DNA of 64,000 nt. Origin: Hamadaea sp013361475 (GTDB lineage Bacteria > Actinomycetota > Actinomycetes > Mycobacteriales > Micromonosporaceae). Numbering within the stretch: the first letter of the stretch is position 1; the number at the start of each line of letters is the position of its first letter. This document shows positions 40,893 through 49,807 of this stretch, piece after piece. The translations under genes and the position numbers were made by a program. The notes below the pieces were generated by a model. It did no database searches. It saw nothing but the letters and a program-made list of their open reading frames with translations, and was not told where the DNA came from. The DNA lies in contig NZ_JBFAHM010000003.1 in the NCBI RefSeq assembly GCF_040654195.1, positions 1 to 64,000 of the forward strand, in the 5' to 3' direction.

Positions 40893-42677
40893 GTGCACCC
40901 CGGGGACCCTTCGCAGCCTGATCCGCAGCCCGCCGACTCGCAGCCCGCCGACTCGCAGCCGCCGACGCGACCGATCCCGCCGCAGCCCCCGCACCCCGCG
41001 GCGAATCCGCCTTATCCGGGCGCGCCCAGCCCCGTTCCGCCGGGTTCAGGTCCGGTCCCCGGTCCGGTCCCTGGTCCGGTCCCGCCGACAGGTCAGGTCC
41101 CGCAGCCAGGGCCGGTCCCGCCGCTGTGGCAGCCGCAGATCCCCCAACAGCGGCAGGCCGGTCAGCTCGGCGGGCCGCCGTACGCGGCTCCGGCGTACCC
41201 GCCGGCGGGGTATCCGACGTATCCGCCGGGTCCAGCGGCTCCGCCTCCGGGCTACCCGGCACCGCCGCCCGGTTATCCGAGCTATCCGACGCCGCCTTAT
41301 CCGACGCCGCCTTATCCGACGCCGCCGTGGCCGGGTGCGTACGCCCCGCCGCCGCCTCCGCCCAAGCGGCCCTGGTTCGGCCGGCTGGCCGTCCTGGCGG
41401 TGTTCGTCGTCCTGATCGCCTGCGCCATCCCGGTCGTCGGCGTGGTCGCGTACGTGGCGACGCGGTCGCCCGCGGAGCCGTCGGCCCAACCGACCGCGGG
41501 CGTGAGCACGAAGGCCACGCCGAAGGCGTCCCGGTCGCCGGCCCGCCGCCCCAATCCGGGCGACTCCCAGGCGGTCTTCCAGAACTGGGCGCAGGACCGC
41601 GTGCAGGCGGCGCTGGACGTGCAGTCCCAAGCGCTCCTGCGCGGCGACCTCACCGGATACGTGAAGGTGATCGATCCGGCCAAGGGGACGCTCGTCGCCC
41701 AACTGCGCAAGCAGTACGCCTCCCTGCGCAACATGAAGATCGGCGCGTGGGAGAACGACCTGCTCACGATCACCGCCACCGGTGGCAGGGAGTTCGCCAC
41801 CACCTGGCGCGTACGCGTCGACGGGCACCCCTGCTTCGGCGCCACGACCTGCGACCTCGACGACTACTCCATGGTGACGACGTGGCGGCTGGCCGATCCG
41901 GACACCGCGCTGATGACGTCGCTCGAGCCGGAGGACACCGCGAACGCGCCCCGGCCGTGGGAGGTCAGCGACCTCATCGCGAAAGTGGGCGACCGCACCG
42001 TCGTGGCCACCACGAAGGCGTACGCGTCGCTCCTGGACAACGTCGCGAACCAGGCCGAGGCGGCCGCGAAGGTGGCCGACCGGTTGGCGTACCGCGGCAA
42101 GCCGCCGACGAAGTACGTCATCTTCTACGCCGGTCCGACCGAGTGGAAGACCTGGTACGACTGGGATCCCCCGGAGTGGTCCGGCGGCGTGACGATCGAG
42201 GTCGGCGACGCCTCCAACATCGTGCTGAACGGCAAGGACCTGCAGGGCTGGTACATCGACAACCTGCTGCGGCACGAGATGACGCACGCCGCGACGCTGC
42301 CCGGCGGCAGCCGGTCCCGAGCCTGGTGGCTGATCGAGGGCATCGCCGAGTACGCCGACATGGACGGCGCGTCGGTGAGCCGCTACAGCGCCATCGAGGA
42401 GACGAAGAAGTTCGTCGAGGGCTCCTGGGACGGCAAGGTGGCCGTCAGCGCACCGGGGGACAGCGACGGCGACGCGAAGGCGGCCGCCGCCTACGGAGTC
42501 GCCTTCCTGGCCGTACGCCACCTCGCCGAGAAGTACGGCGAGCAGAAGATGCGGGAGTTCTTCGACGCGGTGGTGCACGACCACCAGACCGAGGCCCAGG
42601 CCGCCCCGGCGATCTTCGGCGAGAACTGGACCACAGTGGAGGCCGGCTGCGTGGAGTTCATCCGTTCCTCCGTGTGA
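40893..42677 (+). CDS. Membrane-anchored zinc metallopeptidase
   Basis: 594 residues. A very Pro-rich cytosolic head (about 1-155, with repeated PADSQ and YPTPP units) leads to one membrane helix (about 163-190) and an outer part. That part ends in a gluzincin-type peptidase with HEMTH at 461-465 and the third ligand E482 in WWLIEGIAEYAD. A small wing domain lies between. The GTG start lies eight nt after TAGCGT, so it may be leaderless. It lies 51 bp before the MacAB-like exporter genes. The substrate is unknown. Confidence 0.85.
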   Translation: MHPGDPSQPDPQPADSQPADSQPPTRPIPPQPPHPAANPPYPGAPSPVPPGSGPVPGPVPGPVPPTGQVPQPGPVPPLWQPQIPQQRQAGQLGGPPYAAPAYPPAGYPTYPPGPAAPPPGYPAPPPGYPSYPTPPYPTPPYPTPPWPGAYAPPPPPPKRPWFGRLAVLAVFVVLIACAIPVVGVVAYVATRSPAEPSAQPTAGVSTKATPKASRSPARRPNPGDSQAVFQNWAQDRVQAALDVQSQALLRGDLTGYVKVIDPAKGTLVAQLRKQYASLRNMKIGAWENDLLTITATGGREFATTWRVRVDGHPCFGATTCDLDDYSMVTTWRLADPDTALMTSLEPEDTANAPRPWEVSDLIAKVGDRTVVATTKAYASLLDNVANQAEAAAKVADRLAYRGKPPTKYVIFYAGPTEWKTWYDWDPPEWSGGVTIEVGDASNIVLNGKDLQGWYIDNLLRHEMTHAATLPGGSRSRAWWLIEGIAEYADMDGASVSRYSAIEETKKFVEGSWDGKVAVSAPGDSDGDAKAAAAYGVAFLAVRHLAEKYGEQKMREFFDAVVHDHQTEAQAAPAIFGENWTTVEAGCVEFIRSSV

Positions 42678-42728
42678 CCACCGTTCGCCCCGCTGTGAAA
42701 CCTGCTCAAGTTGACTACCATCACGCGA

Positions 42729-44057
42729 GTGCGGCGACCGATGGTGTTGGCAGGGGCGGTGACCGTCCTCGTGGCCTTGAGCGCCGCGTCCTGTGGCGGC
42801 GGCGACGAGGGCATCGCGACGGCGGAGGTGAGCCGGGCCGACGTGGTCGAGATCGTCGACGCGCCCGCCTCGGTGGTCGCCCGCGCCGCCGCGACCATGA
42901 CCGCACCGGCCGAGGGGACGCTGGCGCGGCTCGCCGTCTCCGCCGGTGATCAGGTCGCCAAGGGCCAGATCGTCGCGGTCGTCGACTCGCCCACGGCGCA
43001 GCAACGGCTGCGGGATGCGAAGAAGGCGCTGGACCTGGCGAAGCGGTCCAGCGGTGGCGGTGGGGTCCGGGTGGATCTCAGCGGGACCGCCCGGCAGCTC
43101 GACGAGGCCGCCGCCAAGGCGTTCGACCAGGCCCGCGCGGCGGTGGCGTACATCGCCGACCCGGCGCTGAAGAAGGCGCTGCTCGCGCAGGTCGACGCGG
43201 CCGAGCAGCAATACGCCGCCGCGTCGAAGGCGGTGACCTCGGCGGTTCGCGGAGTGCAGCGCGGTCTGCAGTCCATCGGCAGCGCCATGAGCGCCCTGGG
43301 CGCCGCCCAGAAACTCCAGGCGCAGCAGGCGTACGACCTGGCGAAGGCCACGGTCGACGCGCTGACGCTGCGCGCGCCGATCGCCGGCGTGATCCAGTTG
43401 GGCGGGGCGAACAGTTCGGCCGCGAGCGGAGTGGACCTGTCGTCGCTACTCGGCGCGGCGGCCGGTGGGCAGACGCCGACGACCGGGGGCAGCGGCACGG
43501 GTTCGATCCCCGGCGTCTCGCAGACCGTTCCCGAGGGCGGCCCGGTGTCGGCCGGGACCGCCATCCTGACCATCGTCGACGTCAGCGAACTCGGCCTGGT
43601 GGCCGAGGTGGACGAGACCGACATCCTGCTGGTCAAGCCGGGGCTGGACGCCGACGTCGAACTCGACGCCGCGACCGACGTCCGCTACCCCGCCCGCGTC
43701 GCCAGCATCGACGTCCTGCCGACGGCCAACGCGCGCGGCGGGGTGGCGTACCGGGTGCGGTTGAGTCTCACCCCACCGGCGGGCGCCCCGACGCCGCGGC
43801 CGGGCATGAACGCCGTCGCCCACCTCCGCGTACGCCAGGCGAACTCGGCCGTCGCGGTGCCGGCCGCAGCCGTCTTCACCGCCGAGGGCCAATCGCTGAC
43901 CTGGGTACGCGGCCCGGACGGCAAGGCCGAGCGGCGTCCGGTGATCCTCGGCGTCTCCGGCGAGGATCTGGTGCAGATCACCGACGGACTTCAGCCCGGC
44001 GACCGGGTCGTCGTCCGGGGCGCCGACAAGGTGCACCCCGGAGACGAACTGCCGTGA
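42729..44057 (+). CDS. Efflux adaptor lipoprotein (MacA/HlyD-like)
   Basis: 442-residue adaptor. The N-terminal signal ends at LSAASCGGG, probably lipidated. A biotinyl-lipoyl half (APAEGTLARLAVSAGDQVAK) is followed by a helical hairpin region (about 90-205) and a second lipoyl half (LRAPIAGVIQLGG). Beta-barrel sequence follows (LVAEVDETDILLVKPGL) and a tail ADKVHPGDEL. GTG 42729 lies seven nt after TACCAT, so it is probably leaderless. It forms a set with the next two ABC genes: the stop overlaps the ATPase start by four bases. Confidence 0.9.
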   Translation: MRRPMVLAGAVTVLVALSAASCGGGDEGIATAEVSRADVVEIVDAPASVVARAAATMTAPAEGTLARLAVSAGDQVAKGQIVAVVDSPTAQQRLRDAKKALDLAKRSSGGGGVRVDLSGTARQLDEAAAKAFDQARAAVAYIADPALKKALLAQVDAAEQQYAAASKAVTSAVRGVQRGLQSIGSAMSALGAAQKLQAQQAYDLAKATVDALTLRAPIAGVIQLGGANSSAASGVDLSSLLGAAAGGQTPTTGGSGTGSIPGVSQTVPEGGPVSAGTAILTIVDVSELGLVAEVDETDILLVKPGLDADVELDAATDVRYPARVASIDVLPTANARGGVAYRVRLSLTPPAGAPTPRPGMNAVAHLRVRQANSAVAVPAAAVFTAEGQSLTWVRGPDGKAERRPVILGVSGEDLVQITDGLQPGDRVVVRGADKVHPGDELP

Positions 44058-44761
44058 CCGCCGCTGCCGGGCCGGCCGCGATCGAGGCGGTGAACGTGGA
44101 GCGGACCTATGACCTCGGCGGAGTGACCGTTCCGGCGTTGCGCGGGGTCTCCTTCACGGTGGAGCGTGCCGCCTATGTGGCCGTCATCGGCCCCTCCGGC
44201 TCCGGCAAGTCGACGCTGATGCACCTGCTCGGCGGGCTGGACCGGCCGACGGCGGGGACGCTGCGCATCGACGGGCGGGACGTCTCGTCGCTGACGCCCG
44301 CGGAGCTGGCTCAGCTGCGCAACCAGACCATCGGCTTCGTCTTCCAGTCGTTTCACCTCCTTGCGCGTACCACTGCTCTGGACAATGTCGCGTTGCCGCT
44401 GGTCTATCGCGGTCTGAACGCCCGCGAGCGCCGGGAGAGGGCCCGCGAGACGCTGGCGCGCGTCGGCCTGGCGCATCGCGTGGACCATCGCCCGAACCAG
44501 CTTTCGGGCGGTGAGCAGCAGCGGGTGGCCATCGCGCGGGCGCTCGTGACCGAACCGACGGTCCTGCTAGCCGACGAGCCGACCGGCAACCTGGACACCG
44601 CGACCGGGCAGGCCGTGATGGAGCTGCTGGAACGGTTGAACGCCGAGTCGGGCGCGGCGTTGGTGCTGGTCACCCACGACCGGGAGGTGGCCGCCCGGGC
44701 CGGCCGGCGCATCCACATGCGAGACGGCGTCATCGAGGCGGACGAGGGCGGGGCGGCGTGA
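44054..44761 (+). CDS. ABC transporter ATPase (MacB/LolD-like)
   Basis: 235-residue nucleotide-binding subunit. Walker A is GPSGSGKST, the Q-loop FVFQSFHLLARTTALDNV, the signature LSGGEQQRVAIARAL and Walker B VLLADEPTGNLDTATG. H-loop: LVTHDREVA. This family powers MacB-type mechanotransmission exporters. It overlaps the adaptor gene before it and the permease gene after it, each by four bases. Confidence 0.96.
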   Translation: MTAAAGPAAIEAVNVERTYDLGGVTVPALRGVSFTVERAAYVAVIGPSGSGKSTLMHLLGGLDRPTAGTLRIDGRDVSSLTPAELAQLRNQTIGFVFQSFHLLARTTALDNVALPLVYRGLNARERRERARETLARVGLAHRVDHRPNQLSGGEQQRVAIARALVTEPTVLLADEPTGNLDTATGQAVMELLERLNAESGAALVLVTHDREVAARAGRRIHMRDGVIEADEGGAA

Positions 44762-45942
44762 GGCTGGCGGAGGCGTGGCGGGTCGCGCTGGACGCGTTGC
44801 GGGCCAACCGGCTGCGCAGCGGGCTGACCATGCTGGGCATGGTGATCGGGGTGGCCGCCGTCGTGGTGCTCGTGGCGCTCGGCACCGGCACGAAGAACGA
44901 GGTCGAGTCGCAGGTCGAAGGGCTGGGCGCGAACTTGATGTTCGTCGTGCCGGGCAAGGTGGACTTCAACTCCGCGCCGACCGCGTCGCCGCTCGACACG
45001 AGCGATCTCAACGCGGTCATCCGGACGGTCGGCGACCGGGACCGGGTGACGGTGTCGCTGACCTCCGGCGAAACCGTGCGGGCCGGGCGGAACTCCACCT
45101 TCACCACGGTGCTCGGCGTCATGGAGACCACCCCCAAGGTCTTCGTACGCACCCTGCACAGCGGTTCGTACCTGGCGCGTACGGACGTCGACACCGGAAG
45201 GCGCGTCGCCGTGCTGGGCGCCAAAACGGCTCGGACGCTGTTCGGCGACCGGGACGCCGTCGGGCGGCAGATCACGATCGCGGGCGTACGCTTCCGCGTC
45301 GTCGGCGTCTTCGCGCCGCTCGGGCAGAGCCTGGGCGTCGACCGGGACACCGAGGTGCACATTCCGATCAGCACCGCGCAGCGACTGTTCGGCACGAACC
45401 GCATCGACGCCTTCGCGATCAAGGCGCCGGACGCGGAGTCGGTCGGCCCGCTCGGCGACCGAGTCCTCGCTGAGCTGCGCAAACGTCATCCGGACACCGA
45501 GTTCAGCGCGGTCACCCAGGATCAGATCCTCGGCGTGCTGGCCGACATCCTCGGCGTACTCACCACGGTGCTCGCCGCCATCGCCGGGATCTCGCTGCTC
45601 GTCGGCGGAGTCGGCGTCTCCAACATCATGCTGGTGTCGGTGCGCGAACGAACCAAGGAGATCGGACTCCGGAAAGCCGTCGGCGCCAAGCCACGTGACA
45701 TCGGAGTGCAGTTCCTGCTCGAGGCGGTGCTGCTGACCACCATCGGCGGCGTACTCGGGATGACGCTGGGCGTCGCCGCCTCGCTGATCACGGCCGCCCT
45801 GTCGCCGGTGCCGGCGACCGTCACGTGGTGGTCGCTCGCGCTCGCCTTCGGCGTCTCGGCCGGCGTCGGGATCATCTTCGGCGTCGTGCCGGCGCAACGG
45901 GCCGGCCGTCTCGATCCGGTTGTCGCCCTGCGTACCGAATGA
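44758..45942 (+). CDS. ABC transporter permease (MacB/FtsX-like)
   Basis: 394 residues. One N-terminal helix (LTMLGMVIGVAAVVVLVALG) is followed by an outer MacB core domain (about 45-245) and three C-terminal helices starting VLTTVLAAIAGISLLVGGVG. The typical RERTKEIGLRKAVGAKPRDI lies between them. With the adaptor and ATPase it makes a complete MacAB-like export system. The cargo may be a peptide, lipid or the product of the neighbouring peptidase; this is inferred. Confidence 0.95.
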   Translation: MRLAEAWRVALDALRANRLRSGLTMLGMVIGVAAVVVLVALGTGTKNEVESQVEGLGANLMFVVPGKVDFNSAPTASPLDTSDLNAVIRTVGDRDRVTVSLTSGETVRAGRNSTFTTVLGVMETTPKVFVRTLHSGSYLARTDVDTGRRVAVLGAKTARTLFGDRDAVGRQITIAGVRFRVVGVFAPLGQSLGVDRDTEVHIPISTAQRLFGTNRIDAFAIKAPDAESVGPLGDRVLAELRKRHPDTEFSAVTQDQILGVLADILGVLTTVLAAIAGISLLVGGVGVSNIMLVSVRERTKEIGLRKAVGAKPRDIGVQFLLEAVLLTTIGGVLGMTLGVAASLITAALSPVPATVTWWSLALAFGVSAGVGIIFGVVPAQRAGRLDPVVALRTE

Positions 45943-45969
45943 CCGTTTCGCACTGTCTGGTTTAGGCCT

Positions 45970-46028
45970 CCGGATCACGGATCTGCGTCGAATCTTGGGC
46001 CAAGATTCGACCGAGATCCCTGATCCGG
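45970..46028. repeat. 59-bp family palindrome, copy 7
   Basis: Copy with loop GGC. Its ends read CCGG and CCGG where most copies have CTGG and CCAG, again changed on both arms. It begins 27 bp after the ABC permease stop. Confidence 0.9.
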
Positions 46029-46098
46029 CGTCGTGCGTACCCGCAAGCCATCGGGCGCGGGCAACCGGGTGTGTTCGGGCGATTACTGAAAGCTGTCG

Positions 46099-46124
46099 CG
46101 TTAGCCACATGAGCCCCGCTAACG
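46099..46124. promoter_or_regulatory. Inverted repeat upstream of the HTH gene
   Basis: CGTTAGC and GCTAACG form perfect 7-bp arms 12 bp apart, 31 bp before the ATG of the BldC-like gene. It could be an operator for that gene or the promoter-proximal binding site of another regulator. Confidence 0.45.
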
Positions 46125-46154
46125 TTCTACTTACACGCTGGATGGGGGAAAGGC

Positions 46155-46370
46155 ATGAATTCGCGCGGGACGCCACACGACAACGAGCTGGCGGAGGTGC
46201 GCTTCCTCACGGTCGCCGAGGTCGCGACGCTGATGCGAGTCTCGAAGATGACCGTCTATCGGCTGGTCCACTCCGGTGACCTGACCGCGGTCCGGGTCGG
46301 GCGCTCCTTCCGGGTGCCCGAGCACGCGGTCCACGAATACTTGAGGGGCGCGTTCTCCCAAGCCGCATGA
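46155..46370 (+). CDS. BldC-like/excisionase-type HTH protein
   Basis: 71-residue DNA-binding protein with a MerR-like winged HTH (FLTVAEVATLMRVSKMTVYR, then LVHSGDLTAVRVGRSFRVPE). It corresponds to M. tuberculosis Rv0500A by position, next to bS22 and an epimerase gene. Despite the excisionase label there is no integrase nearby, so it is a cellular regulator, similar to BldC of Streptomyces. GGGGGAAAGG gives a clear ribosome site. Confidence 0.88.
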   Translation: MNSRGTPHDNELAEVRFLTVAEVATLMRVSKMTVYRLVHSGDLTAVRVGRSFRVPEHAVHEYLRGAFSQAA

Positions 46371-46537
46371 GGGTGACCGCCCGGTTTCACGAACACGCAT
46401 GCGTGCGGTTACCCTGGACAGCGGCTCCGGCCCCGTTCGCGCGTACGCGAACCGAGGGCGGGGCGAGATGTCCAACTTCCGCCATGGCGCGTCCGCGCGC
46501 CGGGCGAAACCGAAGCATGTGATGAGAGGGCTGCCGT

Positions 46538-46639
46538 ATGGGCTCCGTGGTCAAGAAGCGCCGCAAGCGCATGGCTAAGAAGAAGCACCGCAAGCTGCTG
46601 CGCAAGACCCGCGTCCAGCGTCGCCGTCTCGGCAAGTGA
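46538..46639 (+). CDS. Small ribosomal protein bS22 (AURKAIP1/COX24 domain)
   Basis: Thirty-three-residue, extremely basic protein (GSVVKKRRKRMAKKKHRKLL, then RKTRVQRRRLGK), the extra small-subunit ribosomal protein of actinobacteria (Rv0500B in M. tuberculosis). GAGAGGG lies seven nt before the ATG. Short palindromes lie upstream: CACGCATGCGTG at 46394 and GTTCGCG/CGCGAAC at 46435-46452, with TTACCCT between as a possible -10 box. Confidence 0.93.
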   Translation: MGSVVKKRRKRMAKKKHRKLLRKTRVQRRRLGK

Positions 46640-46731
46640 CCCGCGCCGGTTCGCCGGCGTCATGAGTGCGGGTGCCTGAGCCCGGTGCGTTGCCGACCGG
46701 CGACCGCCGGGCTCGGCCAAGGTGGGGGAGC

Positions 46732-47775
46732 ATGGCGACGAGACCCGAGGTGGTTCTGGTCACCGGCGTGAGCCGGTTCCTCGGCGCGCGGATCGCGGCC
46801 ACCCTCGCCACGCGTACCGGGGTCGGCCGGGTGATCGGGCTCGACTCGTTCCCTCCGCAACCCGAGGTCGAACACCTGCTCGCCGACAGCTCCGTCGAGG
46901 TGGTGCAGGCGGATCTGCGCGCCTCCGGCGAGGTCATCGCCGATCTGGGCGTCGAAGCCGTGGTGCACCTCGCCGTCGTCTCCTCGCCCGATCAGGCGCG
47001 CGGTGGCCGGGCGGCGATGAAGGAGCAGAACGTCATCGGCACGATGCAGCTGCTCGCCGCCTGCCAGCAGGCCGCGTCGCTGCGCCGGCTGGTGGTGCGC
47101 TCGTCGACGGCCGCGTACGGCGCGTCCTTCCGCGATCCGGCCGTCTTCACCGAGGACACCGAGCCGCGCGAGGTGCCCCGGGGTGGCTACGCCCGCGACA
47201 TTCTCGACATCGAGAGCTACGTCCGCGGGTTCCGCCGCCGTCGGCCCGACGTCACCGCGACGGTCCTCCGCTTCGCCCCGTTCATCGGGGCCAGCGCCGA
47301 GACCGCGCTGCTGCGCTATCTGACCCGGCCTACCGTGCCGACCGTGCTCGGGCGCGACCCGCGGATGCAGTTCGTCCACGTCGACGACGCGCTGGAGATC
47401 ATCGAGCGGTCGGTCCTGGAGAGCCACCCGGGCACCTTCAACGTGGCCGGCGCCGGGGTCGTCACGCTCTCCCAGGCCATCCGCCGAGCGGGCCGCATCG
47501 CGTTGCCCATCGTGGAGCAGGCCCTCGCGGTCAGCGCCGCGACCGGCCGCGGGCTCATCAGCAACGACCAGATCGACCTGTTCGTGCACGGCCGCGTCGT
47601 CGACACGACGCGCCTGGTCCGCGAATTCGGCTTCACGCCCCGCTCCACACCCGACGCCTTCGCGGACTTCGTCCGCACCCACCAGACCGGCGCGCTGGTC
47701 ACCCCGGAACGGCTGGCGGCGGCTGAGCGCTCCTTCCTCGACATGATCCAGCGGGTACGCGCGGAGGTGCGGTGA
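46732..47775 (+). CDS. NAD-dependent epimerase/dehydratase
   Basis: 347-residue extended SDR. The NAD motif is a variant, VLVTGVSRFLGARIAATLA (GxxRFxG rather than GxxGxxG). The middle has VVHLAVVSSP and VRSSTAAYG. It resembles M. tuberculosis GalE2 (Rv0501) by position and sequence style, for which sugar epimerisation is not firmly shown. The usual YxxxK is replaced around PRGGYARDILDIE, so the catalytic lysine may be missing. Start ATG 46732 after GGGGGAG. The next gene begins directly at its stop. Confidence 0.85.
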   Translation: MATRPEVVLVTGVSRFLGARIAATLATRTGVGRVIGLDSFPPQPEVEHLLADSSVEVVQADLRASGEVIADLGVEAVVHLAVVSSPDQARGGRAAMKEQNVIGTMQLLAACQQAASLRRLVVRSSTAAYGASFRDPAVFTEDTEPREVPRGGYARDILDIESYVRGFRRRRPDVTATVLRFAPFIGASAETALLRYLTRPTVPTVLGRDPRMQFVHVDDALEIIERSVLESHPGTFNVAGAGVVTLSQAIRRAGRIALPIVEQALAVSAATGRGLISNDQIDLFVHGRVVDTTRLVREFGFTPRSTPDAFADFVRTHQTGALVTPERLAAAERSFLDMIQRVRAEVR

Positions 47776-48663
47776 ATGACCTCTCCGGAGAACCTGCCTG
47801 AGCACGCCATCCCCGAGGAGACCGACGTCTGGGATCGCCGGGTCGCGTCCGGGCTGGCCTTCCTGCGCAGGCGGCTGTCGGGGGCGTACGAGGTCGACGA
47901 GTTCGGCTTCGACCACGAGCTGACCGAGGGCCTGTTCCATCCGATGCTGCGGCTGTTGCAGCGAGAGTGGTTCCGCACCGAGATCATCGGCGCGAAGCAC
48001 ATCCCGGTCGACGGCGGCGCACTGCTCGTCGGCAACCACTCCGGCACGGTGGCGCTGGACGCGCTGATGCTGGCGATCGCCTGCCACGACGAGTCGGAAG
48101 GTCACCGGCATCTGCGCCTGCTGGGCGCGGACTTCGTCTTCAAGCTGCCCGGCCTCAGCGAGCTGGCCCGCAAGTCGGGCGCGACGCTGGCCTGCACGCC
48201 GGACGCCGAACGGCTGCTCTCCGGCGGCGACCTCGTCGGAGTGTTCCCCGAGGGGTTCAAGGGCGTCGGCAAGCCCTTCCGCGACCGCTACAAGCTGCAA
48301 CGGTTCGGCCGAGGCGGCTTCGTGTCGGCCGCCCTGCGGACGGGGGTGCCGATCATCCCGGCCGCGATCGTGGGCGCGGAGGAGATCTATCCCCTGATCG
48401 GCAACATCAAGCCGCTGGCCCGGGTCCTGGGGGCGCCGTACTTCCCGGTGACTCCGACCTTCCCCTGGCTGGGGCCACTGGGGCTGGTGCCGCTGCCCAG
48501 CAAGTGGCTGATCGAGTTCGGCGAGCCCATCCCGACCGAGGATCTGGCCGACCAGGCCGACGATCCGATGGTCGTCTTCAACCTGGCCGACCAGGTCCGG
48601 GAGACCATTCAGGAGATGATCCACGGTCTGCTGGAGCGGCGGCCGGACCCCTTCGCCCAGTAG
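47776..48663 (+). CDS. Lysophospholipid acyltransferase (PlsC-like)
   Basis: 295-residue acyltransferase that adds acyl groups to lipids at the inner membrane face. The catalytic NHx4D-type motif is NHSGTVALD, the glycerophosphate-binding motif VFPEGFKGVGKP, and a third block IPAAIVGAEEIYPLIG. It corresponds to M. tuberculosis Rv0502. Its ATG follows the epimerase TGA with no gap; the ribosome site GGAGG lies in the end of that gene. The two are certainly co-translated. Confidence 0.93.
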   Translation: MTSPENLPEHAIPEETDVWDRRVASGLAFLRRRLSGAYEVDEFGFDHELTEGLFHPMLRLLQREWFRTEIIGAKHIPVDGGALLVGNHSGTVALDALMLAIACHDESEGHRHLRLLGADFVFKLPGLSELARKSGATLACTPDAERLLSGGDLVGVFPEGFKGVGKPFRDRYKLQRFGRGGFVSAALRTGVPIIPAAIVGAEEIYPLIGNIKPLARVLGAPYFPVTPTFPWLGPLGLVPLPSKWLIEFGEPIPTEDLADQADDPMVVFNLADQVRETIQEMIHGLLERRPDPFAQ

Positions 48664-48680
48664 GCAGTAGCTTGTTTCCG

Positions 48681-49793
48681 GTGCGCCTGAGTCAACACCG
48701 CCGGCGGTCGACGCTGCGGATCGGCGGGGCTGTGGCTCTCGTCGTGGCCCTGGCCGCCTCCGTCCGGCTGCTCACCCTCCCGGCTCCCCATGCGCCGGGG
48801 ACGGATTGGACGCTGACGGAGGCCTTCCCGTCGGCTGCCGTGGTGGACGTCCCGGGCTACGTCGACGGCGACTGGGCGTACGAGCCGATGCTGTTCCTCG
48901 ACGACCGGACGTCGTTGGGTACCGCCACCCCGTCCGGCGGCGGGGAGACCGCGTTGGTGATCTTGGACGGCGACGGTCGGATTCGCACCGTACGCACCCT
49001 CGGTGCGGACGAGGCGCCCCAGTTCGGCGGCTTCACCGCGGGCGACGACCGGATCGCCTGGCTGGAGCAGACCGCCGGGGACGACGGTCAGGGCGACGCC
49101 GCGATCTGGATCGCCGGGCGCGACGGCTCGGCGGCCCACATCCTCACCCGGGACCTGGGCGACTTCGCCTTCTTCAACTCGCAGTACGACCTGCACATCC
49201 GAGACGGCCGGGTCTACTGGGTTGCGGCGGTGCCCGGCGACGTCCTGGCCTCGGAGATCCGTTCGGTTCCGGTGGCCGGCGGCGACGTCTCGGTACGCCG
49301 CATCGACGGCGGGTGGCAGTCGGTCGGCGGCGACTGGCTCGTGAGCGCGATGACCGCCGGCGGTGGGGCGACCGCGCTCGTCAACTGGCAGACCGGGCGT
49401 CGCCAGTCCATCCCCAACCAGGCGTCCGAGCTGGTCAGCTGTAGTTCTACGGTGTGCCGCGTACTGGTGCTGGGCGGTGATGGCGGGGCGACCCGGATCG
49501 ACGTCATGCGGATCGACGGCCGTGAGCGGCATCGGGCGGCGTCCGGCTCGGTGACCGCCGCGCTCGTCGACGTGGGGCTGCTCGATCGCTGGGAGGTCTT
49601 CTCCCGTCAGGGGTCCGGTGCGTCCGCGCTGGCCCGGCAGCAGGTTCTGCTCTACGACATCCAAGAGCGCCGGACGATCGCCCTCGCCGACGGCGCGGGA
49701 CAGATCATGGGGCGCGGTGGTTTCGTGTGGTGGGGCAGCGGCACCGGCGACGACGTGACGTGGCACGTCGTCGACCTGCACGCGTTGCGCTGA
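48681..49793 (+). CDS. Membrane-anchored beta-propeller-like protein
   Basis: 370 residues. A basic N-terminus (RLSQHRRRSTLR) and one hydrophobic helix (IGGAVALVVALAASVRLL) anchor an outer domain made of repeated short strands (for example AWLEQTAGDDGQGDAAIWIA, RVYWVAAVPG, GGFVWWGSGTGDDVTWHVV), which look like propeller blades. No enzyme motif is evident. GTG 48681 lies seven nt after TAGCTT, suggesting a leaderless mRNA with its own promoter rather than read-through from the acyltransferase gene. Confidence 0.7.
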   Translation: MRLSQHRRRSTLRIGGAVALVVALAASVRLLTLPAPHAPGTDWTLTEAFPSAAVVDVPGYVDGDWAYEPMLFLDDRTSLGTATPSGGGETALVILDGDGRIRTVRTLGADEAPQFGGFTAGDDRIAWLEQTAGDDGQGDAAIWIAGRDGSAAHILTRDLGDFAFFNSQYDLHIRDGRVYWVAAVPGDVLASEIRSVPVAGGDVSVRRIDGGWQSVGGDWLVSAMTAGGGATALVNWQTGRRQSIPNQASELVSCSSTVCRVLVLGGDGGATRIDVMRIDGRERHRAASGSVTAALVDVGLLDRWEVFSRQGSGASALARQQVLLYDIQERRTIALADGAGQIMGRGGFVWWGSGTGDDVTWHVVDLHALR

Positions 49794-49807
49794 GCGCCGG
49801 ACGGCGG

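Noticed and set aside
46155..46370. A prophage or integrative element signalled by an excisionase-type gene
   Set aside because: No integrase, att site or phage gene nearby; the gene belongs to the conserved bS22 neighbourhood.
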